Assembly (NCBI GenBank): GCA_016218815.1
Contig: JACRCX010000002.1
Coordinates: forward strand, 1-40,033
DNA: 40,033 nucleotides
Direction: 5' to 3'
DNA from: Deltaproteobacteria bacterium
GTDB taxonomy: Bacteria > Myxococcota_A > Polyangia > DRWM01 > JAAZOP01
The position numbers were made by a program, and so were the translations under genes. This document shows positions 23,865 to 31,540 of the stretch, piece after piece (position 1 is the stretch's first letter; every line of letters starts with the position of its first letter). The notes beneath the pieces were generated by a model. That model ran no database searches. It was not told where the DNA came from and worked only from the letters and a program-made list of their open reading frames with translations.

Positions 23865-24113
23865 ATGGAGATCAAGGTGCTGGGAACGGGCTGCCCGAAG
23901 TGCAAGAAGCTCTTCGCGGAAGCGGAGCAGGCGGTGGCCCACGCCGGGATTCCCGTGACGCTGACCAAGGTCGAGAAGCTCGACGAGATCATGGACTACG
24001 GCGTGATGATGACCCCGGCGCTCGTGGTCGCCGGCGAGGTCAAGTGCTCCGGTCGCATCCCCAAGGCGGCGGAGATCGTCACCTGGATCATGAACGTCGC
24101 GGCGAAGGAGTAG
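23865..24113 (+). CDS. Small thioredoxin-like protein (redox-active disulfide protein 2 type)
   Basis: Cytosolic protein of 82 residues: MEIKVLGTGCPKCKKLFAEA gives beta strand, CPKC active site (Cys10, Cys13) and helix; MMTPALVVAGEVKCSGRIP gives the cis-Pro loop and the last strands. This matches the short glutaredoxin-like thioredoxins usually encoded beside DUF318 permeases. A further Cys in VKCSG is common in the family. ATG 23865 follows AAGGAGG. It lies 14 bp after the permease and 3 bp before ccdA, so it probably links a cytosolic electron source with CcdA, or cycles the permease cysteines. Confidence 0.92.
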   Translation: MEIKVLGTGCPKCKKLFAEAEQAVAHAGIPVTLTKVEKLDEIMDYGVMMTPALVVAGEVKCSGRIPKAAEIVTWIMNVAAKE

Positions 24114-24116
24114 CCG

Positions 24117-24821
24117 ATGCTCGAGGAGTTCGCCAAACACGCAGGGGACTACATCCACACCAGCCCCTGGCTGGCCGTGGTCGCGGTGTTCCTGGGTGGG
24201 ATGATCACCGCGAGCAACCCCTGCGTGTTGGCGATGGTCCCGCTGATGATGAGCTTCGTCGCCGGACGGAAGGAGCGGTCGGTCGGTCCGCTCAAGGCGC
24301 TCGGCTACTCCCTGGCCTTCGTGCTCGGCCTGAGCATCACGTTCACGGTCCTCGGCGTCACCGCGGCGCTGACGGGCTCGCTGTACGGCGAGGTCTCCGG
24401 TGTCTGGAACTGGATCGTCGCGGCCATCTGTCTGGCGATGGGGCTCCACCTGCTGGGCGCGCTGCCGTTCACCATCCCCGCACCGTCCGGCATCAAGCCG
24501 CGTACGCGCGGCGCCGTCGGTGCGTTCGTCCTCGGTCTGCTGTTCGGCGTCGTGTCGGCGCCCTGCGCGGCGCCGATCCTGATCGTGCTCCTGACCTACC
24601 TCGCGACGTCGGGCTCGTCGCTGGTCTACGGGGCGCTGCTGCTGCTGGTCTACGGCCTCGGCCACAGCGTCCTGATCCTGATCGCCGGCACGTCGATGGG
24701 TGCGGCTCGGAAGCTCCTCGAGTCCCGCAGAATCACGCGGGCGACCGACATCATGCGGCGCGTCGCGGGCGCGGTGGTGGTGGCCGTCGGGGTGTACTTC
24801 GCGTATCTGGCCCTTCGTTAG
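24117..24821 (+). CDS. ccdA: CcdA-family transmembrane thiol-electron transporter
   Basis: Six-helix membrane protein of 234 residues, the size of minimal CcdA. The two redox cysteines sit in the conserved NPCVLAMVPL (Cys36) and APCAAPILIVLL (Cys150) positions of the inverted repeat. Family function: accept electrons from cytosolic thioredoxin and pass them to periplasmic thioredoxin-fold proteins. Here the small CPKC protein before it and the CxC lipoprotein after it are the natural partners. No cytochrome c maturation genes are adjacent, so the arsenic operon is the more likely job. Start ATG 24117 is three bases after the previous stop. Confidence 0.92.
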   Translation: MLEEFAKHAGDYIHTSPWLAVVAVFLGGMITASNPCVLAMVPLMMSFVAGRKERSVGPLKALGYSLAFVLGLSITFTVLGVTAALTGSLYGEVSGVWNWIVAAICLAMGLHLLGALPFTIPAPSGIKPRTRGAVGAFVLGLLFGVVSAPCAAPILIVLLTYLATSGSSLVYGALLLLVYGLGHSVLILIAGTSMGAARKLLESRRITRATDIMRRVAGAVVVAVGVYFAYLALR

Positions 24822-24835
24822 GAAAGGAGACGAAC

Positions 24836-25324
24836 ATGCGTCGAATCGAACTTGTCGTCGTCGGGTTCCTTGCCGTGGCCGCACTGTCGAGCTGCAACCG
24901 GCAGGCGGAGGCGAACAACTCCCCGGGATCCTCCGCGACGCCGAGGGCGCCGATGGCGCCCCCCGCGCCCCCGCCGGCAACGGCCCCGGGCGCCGACTCG
25001 ACCGGCGCCACGGCCGTCTCCGCCCCTGCCTCGCCGGTGGCGCGCATCGTCTTCATCGGCAAGGAGAACGCCTGCCAGTGCACGCGGGCCGCCATCGATG
25101 CCTCGTGGGCCGCGTTGCAGGAGGCGCTGGCCGGGGTGAGCATCCCGATCGAGCAGCTCTACCAGGACACGCAGGCGGCCCAGGTTGCCCCGTACAAGGA
25201 GCTGCAGGCGTTCTTCGCCCTGCCCGCGATCTACTTCCTCGACGCCTCGGGAGGCTTCCTCAACCAGCTCCAGGGCGAGGTCACCGCCGGGCAGATCCGC
25301 GCCATCCTGTTTCCCGGCTCGTGA
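24836..25324 (+). CDS. Thioredoxin-fold lipoprotein with CxC motif
   Basis: Lipoprotein of 162 residues: MRRIELVVVGFLAVAALSSC ends in a good lipobox (Cys20), followed by an Ala/Pro-rich linker to about 68. The rest fits a thioredoxin fold: strand ARIVFIG, the motif ENACQCTRAAID with Cys80 and Cys82 as C-x-C instead of CxxC, strand IPIEQLYQD, a probable cis-Pro in FFALPAIYFLDASGG, and a last helix GQIRAILF. ATG 24836 follows AAAGGAG, 14 bp after ccdA. It should sit outside the inner membrane and receive electrons from CcdA. A C-x-C site could also hold arsenite or copper. It ends the operon; no clear terminator follows. Confidence 0.8.
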   Translation: MRRIELVVVGFLAVAALSSCNRQAEANNSPGSSATPRAPMAPPAPPPATAPGADSTGATAVSAPASPVARIVFIGKENACQCTRAAIDASWAALQEALAGVSIPIEQLYQDTQAAQVAPYKELQAFFALPAIYFLDASGGFLNQLQGEVTAGQIRAILFPGS

Positions 25325-25460
25325 TCCCGCCGCGGACCCTCGCCGCTCCCGGCGGATGCCGATCCGTCGTCGCGTGATCCCGCAACCATGCACGTCTCCG
25401 GGAGCCGTGCTGACATCCGGCGGGGTCCGGTGTTAGGCTGCCCAAGGAGGTCGACGGAGC

Positions 25461-25550
25461 GTGCCGGAAGTCAGCCGGCCCTTCGGGATGATGATCGCGA
25501 TGTACTTCGACGACCACCCGCCGCCGCACGACAATCCGGAACCGCCCTGA
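25461..25550 (+). pseudogene. Truncated DUF4160 copy
   Basis: From 25428 to 25529 the sequence matches 19538-19639 without gaps, with about ten mismatches. The copy keeps the promoter-like TTAGGC, the ribosome site (AAGGAGG), the GTG start and the first 23 codons through MYFDDHPPPH, then leaves homology and stops after 29 codons. The catalytic or binding remainder and DUF2442 are missing. It could still be transcribed and translated into a short peptide. Confidence 0.75.
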
Positions 25551-25569
25551 CCGACCTTCGGCCCGCGTC

Positions 25570-25812
25570 TCACCACGCGGCGACTTGAACGGGAACCTCG
25601 CCCGAGTCGAATCCCCAGCACCAGACCGATCCGTCAGGGAGCACCGCACACGAACGGGTGATGTAGACGGACTCGTGCGAGCGGTCCCAACCCGACACCG
25701 CGATGGCCACGACGTGCGTCAGCCCCGACAGGTTGCCGAGCGCACCGGTCGCGATGGTGCCCCAGCATGCGGCCATCCCGTCCGAGAGGACCGCGCAACG
25801 ATGGAAGCATCT
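25570..25812 (-). pseudogene. C-terminal fragment of an RCC1-repeat protein
   Basis: On the reverse strand 80 codons ending in a stop read RCAVLSDGMAACWG, a linker, then CAVLPDGSVWCWGFDS and a short tail PVQVAAW. These are two RCC1-type blade motifs (C-A-x-L-x-D-G-x-x-x-C-W-G) as in the intact gene at 27711-29900. There is no start, signal peptide or earlier repeats in frame, so it is the tail of a lost paralogue. It abuts the truncated DUF4160 copy. Confidence 0.65.
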
Positions 25813-25894
25813 ACGCTCAGCACCCCGACCCACGGCGCCGTGCGGGGCGCCCGGAGCCGTGCTACGCTCCCTCGCGAACGCGGGAGGCAGCGTG

Positions 25895-27316
25895 ATGGGG
25901 GCAGACAACGGTCCGGTTCGGTCTGCCGCCGGCGCGGTCGCCCGGCGAGCGCCCGTTTTCGTCGTGCTGTTGGTTCTGGCGGCGACGGCAGGCTGCGGCC
26001 TCGACGGCGAGAACGGCCCTAATCTCACGGTCGAGGACGGGGGCGGTGAGGACATCGCGGTCGTCGAAGGGTCGGGCGGCGATGCGGACGAAAGCGGTGC
26101 GACGGACGACGGGGACGAGGGAATCGACCTCGCGGAGGAAGGCTCCGGCGACGGGGACACTGGAGGCGACGACGGGGAGGTCCCGCCGTGCATGGACGGC
26201 GTGTTCGGACCGGAGCGGATGGTCCCCACGGCGGGGGACGAGGAGGAGAGTCCGGTGATCCTCCCGTCCGACGGGGGCAGCCCGGGCGGATTCGTCGTCC
26301 TCGGCCGAGCCTCGACCCCGGAGGGCGGCCGCGAGCTGCGGTTCCGCGGGGTCGCTGCCGACGCGACCGTGACCTCGACGGCACCGGCGCTGCTGGAGGC
26401 CGCCGACATCGGACCGGTCCACCCGATGGTGGCCCTCCCCGACGGACGCTTCGCCGTTGCCGCCACGCTTCCCAGCGGGCCGTCGGCCGGGCTCTACCTG
26501 GGCTTCGCCGACGCGGTCGGTGCGCCGATCGCGCCGTTCACGCCGGTGCCCGACAGCGACGGGGGCTCGCGCGACCCGGCGCTCTCGTTCGACGGGACGG
26601 ATCTCGTCCTCCTGTGGACCCAGCTCGTGCCCGCCGGCGACTTCGGCAGCGTGCTCGTGGCCCGCTTCGATGCATCGACCGGGACGATGCTCGCGACGCC
26701 GCGGTCGCTGGCCGGAGGCGGGCGCCCCGTTCCGCGGGGGACCGTCCTGTGGGGCGACACCCGGCACATGGCGGCCCTTGGCGCCCAGGACGGGCCCGGC
26801 GTGAGCTACGAGGAGTTGGACCGGATGCTCGCCCGCTCCGGCACGGCCGGGAGCGAGTACGTCAGCCCGGCGGAGACCATTCCGGCTCCTCCGACGATTG
26901 CCTGGAGCGGCGACAGCTTCAACATCGTCTGGCAGTCGGCCGACGGCGTGTCGGCCCATATCCACTTCCTCGTGTTCGCGCCCGCCTCGCGGTTGTCCGC
27001 TCGCCGCGTCCTGTCCACGCCGGTCGGCCCTTCCGCGCCCACCACGGCGGCTGTGACGTGGGCGGACGGACCGGACGAATGGGGTGTCGGCTTCCGTCTC
27101 GTCGAGGACGGCGGCGAACATGCCGCGCTGGCCCGCGTCCGTTCGACCGATCGCGACACGACGATCGTCGGCGGCCCGATCGTCGTGAACCCCTCCGCCT
27201 CGACCGCGTTCCAGCCCTCGATTGCGTTCCACGAGGGTCGTTACGGGTTGGCCTGGGTCGAGCGCGAGGACGGGGAGTACCCGATGTTCGTCGCGGTGTG
27301 GGGGTGCGCTCCCTGA
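25895..27316 (+). CDS. Large lipoprotein with beta-propeller-like repeats
   Basis: Protein of 473 residues. After ATG 25895 (ribosome site GGGAGG seven bases upstream; GTG 25892 is too close to it) comes a signal peptide, APVFVVLLVLAATAGC, with lipid Cys. A Glu/Asp/Gly-rich linker runs to about residue 95. The remainder shows recurring short strands of the type F-D-G-T-D-L-V-L-L-W-T-Q, W-S-G-D-S-F-N-I-V-W-Q and F-H-E-G-R-Y-G-L-A-W-V, each followed by a loop and R-F-D or similar, which suggests a six- or seven-bladed propeller. Such proteins are frequent in myxobacteria; their role is unknown and is probably surface binding. Confidence 0.72.
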   Translation: MGADNGPVRSAAGAVARRAPVFVVLLVLAATAGCGLDGENGPNLTVEDGGGEDIAVVEGSGGDADESGATDDGDEGIDLAEEGSGDGDTGGDDGEVPPCMDGVFGPERMVPTAGDEEESPVILPSDGGSPGGFVVLGRASTPEGGRELRFRGVAADATVTSTAPALLEAADIGPVHPMVALPDGRFAVAATLPSGPSAGLYLGFADAVGAPIAPFTPVPDSDGGSRDPALSFDGTDLVLLWTQLVPAGDFGSVLVARFDASTGTMLATPRSLAGGGRPVPRGTVLWGDTRHMAALGAQDGPGVSYEELDRMLARSGTAGSEYVSPAETIPAPPTIAWSGDSFNIVWQSADGVSAHIHFLVFAPASRLSARRVLSTPVGPSAPTTAAVTWADGPDEWGVGFRLVEDGGEHAALARVRSTDRDTTIVGGPIVVNPSASTAFQPSIAFHEGRYGLAWVEREDGEYPMFVAVWGCAP

Positions 27317-27449
27317 TTCCGGCGCGGTCGTCGTCGAAGGGCGGCGAGCAGCGCGGGGAGGAAGGCGGGGAGCCAGGAGACGCCCGCCGGGCGGCGGCCG
27401 AGGACGCAGCCGCAGCCGTCGCCGGAGCCGCCGCCGCCGACGGCCACGC

Positions 27450-27513
27450 CGCTCCCGCCACCGGGCCAGTTGTCCCCCTCTGCGTCTCTGCGTCTCTGCG
27501 CGAGAATTTCCCT
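27450..27513 (+). repeat. CTCTGCGTCT-type intergenic repeat, copy 2
   Basis: Second copy of the repeat at 15373-15436: CGCTCCCGCC, CCGGGCC, CTCTGCGTCTCTGCGTCTCT and GCGCGAGAAT. It is the only structure I recognise in the 394-bp gap between the two surface lipoprotein genes (27317-27710). Confidence 0.65.
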
Positions 27514-27710
27514 TACGGTCCGCAGAGCGGCACGACGCCCCCAGTGGGGAGGATGCACCCGTTCGATCGACTGCCCTTGCCTGGCGCCGGCCGTCGGCGC
27601 ATGATCCGGGGCGGCTTGGCGGAGGGCCGCGCATTCCGGGACCGGGATCGCCGTCCACGGGACGCTCGGCCGTGTCGTACACCGGGTTCTCCGGTCGAGG
27701 GTGCTGGATC

Positions 27711-29900
27711 TTGCCGGTTCCTCACCTCCCCTCTCGAACTCCCCGAATCCCCGCGGCCGCGCGCATTCTCCCCGCCCTCCCCGCCCTCCTCCTCCTCCTC
27801 TCCTCCTGCATCCCCTTCGCCGACCCCACCTGGGATCGACGCCACGCCGACTACGTCTCCGACGCGGACGGCGGGTGGGACGATGACGCCACGCTCGGCG
27901 ACTCCGAGGACGACGCACCGCCACTCCCCTGGGAGTGCGACGACCTCTGCGCCCAACTCGCCGCCCAATGCCCCCCGTCCGGCGGCGACGCGGACTGCGC
28001 GACCGGCTGCACCGGACTCCCGCCGGAGGAAATCTCCTGCCGCCGCGCCGCGGCCGACGATGCCAGGCTCCTCCCCGCCGGCGACGCGCACGATGAGGCG
28101 TGCGGCATGGCGTCCGGCGAAACGCCCTGCGTCGACCCATGCGAGCCGTACTGCGACGCGGCGATCTCCAACTGCCGCGGCGAACACGCCCGCTGGACCA
28201 ATCGCACGGAATGCCTCAGCGCCTGCCGGGCCTGGGCCTACGTCGCCGCACCGTGGTGCGCGCTCGAACACGCACGCCTCGCGGCGACCGATCCGGCCGA
28301 GGAGTGCCGGCACGCCTCGGAAGACTCGTGCTTCTGCTGGTCCTGGGGCGCATCGGACGCCTGCGATTCCACCGCCGACTCGTGCGACACCCCGCTCGAT
28401 CTCCTCGAAGACTGCGGGGCCTGCGGCGTCGCCTGCGCCGACGACGAAAGCTGCCTTCCGATCGCCGGCGGCGCCGCGCCGGGATCGTGCGTGCCGGACT
28501 GCGCGAGAGGGCCGCGCTGCGACGGCGCCTGCTTCGATCCGCTTCGCGACCCCGCACGCTGCGGCGCCACGACCTGCGACGACGGCACGGCCTGCGTCGA
28601 GGGCGAGCTGTGCGACGGGACGGGGCTTTGCGGCCCGATCTGCGCGCCGGGCCTCCTGGATTGCGGCACCTGCGTCGACCCGTCGACCGACAAGGTGAAC
28701 TGCGGCTCGTGCGGAAACGCTTGCGGGCCGCACGAGGAATGCCGCGGCGGCTTCTGCGACTGCGTCGGTCTCTTCTCCGACTGCGACGGCGCCCGGACGA
28801 ACGGCTGCGAGGCGTATCTGCCCGCCGACGCGTCCAACTGCGGCGCCTGCGGGACGCCCTGCGCGCCGGAGGTTTCGCTCGCGGCGGGACGCGCCCACAC
28901 CTGCGCTGCGGTCGGGGGCGAGGTCTGGTGCTGGGGCGAGGGAAGCTGCGAGGGGTGCGGCGGAACGGGTGACTGCGGGCTGCTGGGGACCGGCGACGCG
29001 CTGCCGAGCCCGCGGCCGGTGCTCGTGCCGGGTCTCGCCGTCGCCAGACGCGTGGCCGTCGGGACCCATCACTCCTGCGCCCTGCTCTCCGACGGCACCG
29101 CCTGGTGCTGGGGCTGCGGCGCGCAAGGTCAGCTCGGACAGGGGACGTACGTGAACGCCGCCGCGCCGGCGCCGGCATCGCTCGCCGGCATCGCCCTGCT
29201 GGAGTCGGGACCGTCGAGGACCTGCGGCACGACCGCCGGAGGCGCGTCGTTCTGCTGGGGCTCGGGCGTGCGGTCCGAAGGGATGATCTGGGGGGCAACG
29301 GCCGAGCCTCGGCCGGTCGACTTCCCGGCGCCGGAGGCGCTGGCCGTGGGGGACGACGTCACGTGCGCCCTCGCTGCGGGTCGGGTGCGATGCGCTGGAC
29401 GGAACACCGGCGGGCAGCTCGCGGCCGGCACGCGGACCGAGGACTTCACCGCCGTCGCCCGCGTGGTCGGGCTGACGGACGCCGTGGAGCTGGCGGTCAC
29501 CTCGGCCGGGGGATGCGCCGTCGTGGCCTCCGGGGAGGTCCGCTGCTGGGGCCAGAACGCCTGGGGCCAGGCGGGGCCCGGCCCCGCGGTCGTCACCGAG
29601 CCGCAGGCGGTGGCCTTGACGGGCCCGGTCTCGGGGCTGGCCGCGGGATTCAACACCGTGTGCGCGGTCGACCAGCGGCAACGCGTCGTGTGCTGGGGCG
29701 TGCTCCTCGGCGCCGCCCATCCGGAGCCGATCGCCGTGGCGGTACCCGACGGGGCCGTCGACGTCGCCGTCGGCGAAAGCCACTTCTGCGCCGCCGCCAC
29801 CGACGGCCGCGTGTGGTGCTGGGGCAAGAACGACCACGGGCAACTCGGCGACGGCTCGACCACCGACAGCCTCACCCCCGTCGAGGTGACCTTCGAATGA
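27711..29900 (+). CDS. Cys-rich lipoprotein with RCC1 repeats
   Basis: Exported lipoprotein of about 729 residues. Signal peptide RILPALPALLLLLSSC with lipobox LSSC. An Asp-rich linker and a Cys-rich region to about residue 390 contain repeated D-x-x-N-C-G-x-C-G-x-x-C units (DKVNCGSCGNAC; DASNCGACGTPC). The C-terminal 340 residues are about seven RCC1-type blades with the signature H-x-C-A-x-x-x-G-x-x-W-C-W-G, for example THHSCALLSDGTAWCWG and SHFCAAATDGRVWCWG, each followed by G-Q-L-G or similar. This gives a disulfide-stabilised propeller on the cell surface, presumably for binding. The start is uncertain: TTG 27711 has GAGGG upstream and a compact signal peptide; GTG 27672 is the alternative. 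Its stop overlaps the next start (ATGA). Confidence 0.82.
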   Translation: MPVPHLPSRTPRIPAAARILPALPALLLLLSSCIPFADPTWDRRHADYVSDADGGWDDDATLGDSEDDAPPLPWECDDLCAQLAAQCPPSGGDADCATGCTGLPPEEISCRRAAADDARLLPAGDAHDEACGMASGETPCVDPCEPYCDAAISNCRGEHARWTNRTECLSACRAWAYVAAPWCALEHARLAATDPAEECRHASEDSCFCWSWGASDACDSTADSCDTPLDLLEDCGACGVACADDESCLPIAGGAAPGSCVPDCARGPRCDGACFDPLRDPARCGATTCDDGTACVEGELCDGTGLCGPICAPGLLDCGTCVDPSTDKVNCGSCGNACGPHEECRGGFCDCVGLFSDCDGARTNGCEAYLPADASNCGACGTPCAPEVSLAAGRAHTCAAVGGEVWCWGEGSCEGCGGTGDCGLLGTGDALPSPRPVLVPGLAVARRVAVGTHHSCALLSDGTAWCWGCGAQGQLGQGTYVNAAAPAPASLAGIALLESGPSRTCGTTAGGASFCWGSGVRSEGMIWGATAEPRPVDFPAPEALAVGDDVTCALAAGRVRCAGRNTGGQLAAGTRTEDFTAVARVVGLTDAVELAVTSAGGCAVVASGEVRCWGQNAWGQAGPGPAVVTEPQAVALTGPVSGLAAGFNTVCAVDQRQRVVCWGVLLGAAHPEPIAVAVPDGAVDVAVGESHFCAAATDGRVWCWGKNDHGQLGDGSTTDSLTPVEVTFE

Positions 29901-30517
29901 GGCGGCCGGCGCTCCTCCTGCTGCTCGCACTGCTCGCCGCGCCCGCGTGCTCGACCTGGGCGGAAATCCACGGGCCGACCGTCGGCGTGGCGCTGGAGAT
30001 CACCGAGGACCTGCAGGTCTCTCCCCGCCTGCAGCTCGGGTACGACTACGACACGTGGACCGGGATGGTGGCGGGCTACGGCGGAGGCGGCGGACTCGCC
30101 GTGTCGCTGCTGGAGGCCCGCGTCGAGCTGTACGGCGAAATCCGCGGCACCGGGTTCCCCCTGCCCTGGATCGCCGTCGGCGGCGGCCTGGCGTACTCGG
30201 CCGCGCAGGGCTGGGAGCTCGCGCTGCGCGCGGGGGTTTCGCTGTGGCCGATCATCTTCTTCCAGGCGCCCGAGTACTGCTCCATGGGCTGGTACGAGCA
30301 GACCCGCGAGGAGCCCTGCCCGCCGACCGCGTACGCCGCGGACGACGTGGTCTACCCCCTCTGGATGCCGCGCGTCGGCTACCGCATGACGGCCTACTGG
30401 TCGATGTCCGACTGGCGCGTCAAGCTCGTCCACGACGCCGTCTTCGACGCGACGATCGCCTGGTTCCGCTACGGAGGAACGGCGCCTGGTCCGGCACTGG
30501 AGAGCGCCGGCGAGTGA
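29897..30517 (+). CDS. Lipoprotein, probable small beta-barrel or beta-rich protein
   Basis: Protein of 206 residues, translationally coupled to the RCC1 lipoprotein (ATGA overlap). Signal peptide MRRPALLLLLALLAAPACST with lipobox APAC. The mature part has amphipathic strands (VGVALEITEDLQVSPRLQLG, AVSLLEARVELYGEIRG, WIAVGGGLAYSAAQGWELAL) and an insertion with two Cys (EYCSMGWYEQTREEPCPP). It resembles small porin-like or outer-membrane-attached proteins, but I do not recognise the family. It is convergent with the foldase gene at 30545. Confidence 0.68.
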   Translation: MRRPALLLLLALLAAPACSTWAEIHGPTVGVALEITEDLQVSPRLQLGYDYDTWTGMVAGYGGGGGLAVSLLEARVELYGEIRGTGFPLPWIAVGGGLAYSAAQGWELALRAGVSLWPIIFFQAPEYCSMGWYEQTREEPCPPTAYAADDVVYPLWMPRVGYRMTAYWSMSDWRVKLVHDAVFDATIAWFRYGGTAPGPALESAGE

Positions 30518-30544
30518 CGGAGTGCGCGGCCGGGCGGCACGCCA

Positions 30545-31540
30545 TCACGGAGCGGTGAGCGGCGGTGGGGGCGAGGCGCCCGGCCCACGGACCGCGCCCG
30601 CCGTCGGCGGCGCGGGGTACTCGACGCTCGCGGACTCGAGCAGCCGGCGCTCGATCGCCGGCCGGGCCTCGAGGCGCCGCTCGTCGCGAAGCAGCGCGAG
30701 CAGCGGCTCGCGGACCGCGTCGAACGTCAGCCCCGGATTCTCCCGGCGCGCGACCAGCTTGACGATCCAGAAGCGCCGGTTGGGGCCGCGGATGACGCCG
30801 CTCGTGCCGCCGGCAGCCAGGTCGTAGACCACGGGCCGCCACGGCTCGGGGATCTGGTTCCAGCGCAGGTAACCGAGGTCCCACGGGCTTCGCTCCATGG
30901 CCGGAACGTCGGGAAGCTGTTCCCGGGCGACTTCCTCGAACGGCTCGCCCGCCGCCAGCTCCGCCGCCGCACGCTCGGCGCCGTCCTCGTCGCGCACCAG
31001 GATCTGCCAGACGAGCAGCTCGGTCCGGATGCGCTCCCGGTTGGCCTCGAAGTACCGGCGGGCCTCCGCCTCGTTGACCACGGCCCTGCGGGCGATCTCG
31101 GCGCGGAAGTACATCCCGGCCAGGCGTTCGCGCTGGAAGCCCTCGAGCCGCGCCTGCATCTCGGCCAGCTCCCGCCGGTAGTCGGGGTCGGCGTCGAGCC
31201 CCAGGGCCAGGGCCGTCTGCCGGGCCAGCTCGTCGCGCACCAGCGCGGCGAGCGGGACGGGCGCCGGGACGTCCGCATGGGTGGAAGCGGCTTCCGTCGC
31301 GCCGGAGGCAACGCGCAGGTCGAGGTCCGTGAGCGGCACGCCGTTGACGACCGCCAGGACGGTTCCCGCCGACGCATCCGCGGGTGCGGCATGCTCCTCT
31401 CCGCCCCGGTCGCAGCCGGCGGGGAAGGCCGCACCCAGGACGGCCAGGACAGGTAGGACTCTGCGCGCGGCCGCCCCGGGTGCGGAGGAGGGGGAAGCTA
31501 GTGGCAAGTGGGGCAGGACTCCCGTTCGTCGCCGTTCCAT
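30545..31540 (-). CDS. PpiC/SurA-type peptidylprolyl isomerase lipoprotein
   Basis: Parvulin-type foldase, about 331 residues. A signal peptide with lipobox (VLGAAFPAGC) is followed by a SurA_N-like helical part (NGVPLTDLDLRVA, LVRDELARQTALALGL, RRAVVNEAEARRYFEANRER) and one parvulin domain (VWQILVRDEDGAERAAAELA, FEEVAREQLPDVPAMER, DLGYLRWNQIPEP, GVIRGPNRRFWIVKLVAR). It should act in the periplasm, anchored to a membrane. The ATG at 31540 lies inside the decaheme gene, a 43-bp overlap; TTG 31507 would give almost none. Last gene of the cytochrome operon, so it may help fold or heme-load the decaheme protein. Confidence 0.85.
   Translation of the reverse strand: MERRRTGVLPHLPLASPSSAPGAAARRVLPVLAVLGAAFPAGCDRGGEEHAAPADASAGTVLAVVNGVPLTDLDLRVASGATEAASTHADVPAPVPLAALVRDELARQTALALGLDADPDYRRELAEMQARLEGFQRERLAGMYFRAEIARRAVVNEAEARRYFEANRERIRTELLVWQILVRDEDGAERAAAELAAGEPFEEVAREQLPDVPAMERSPWDLGYLRWNQIPEPWRPVVYDLAAGGTSGVIRGPNRRFWIVKLVARRENPGLTFDAVREPLLALLRDERRLEARPAIERRLLESASVEYPAPPTAGAVRGPGASPPPPLTAP

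Noticed and set aside
20387..25324. Mercury-resistance reading of the operon
   Set aside because: ArsR has the type 1 CVC arsenic site, and Acr3 and ArsC are unambiguous; no MerA or MerB catalytic motifs are present.
30518..30544. Possible bidirectional terminator between convergent genes
   Set aside because: Only imperfect pairing is possible and there is no T tract.
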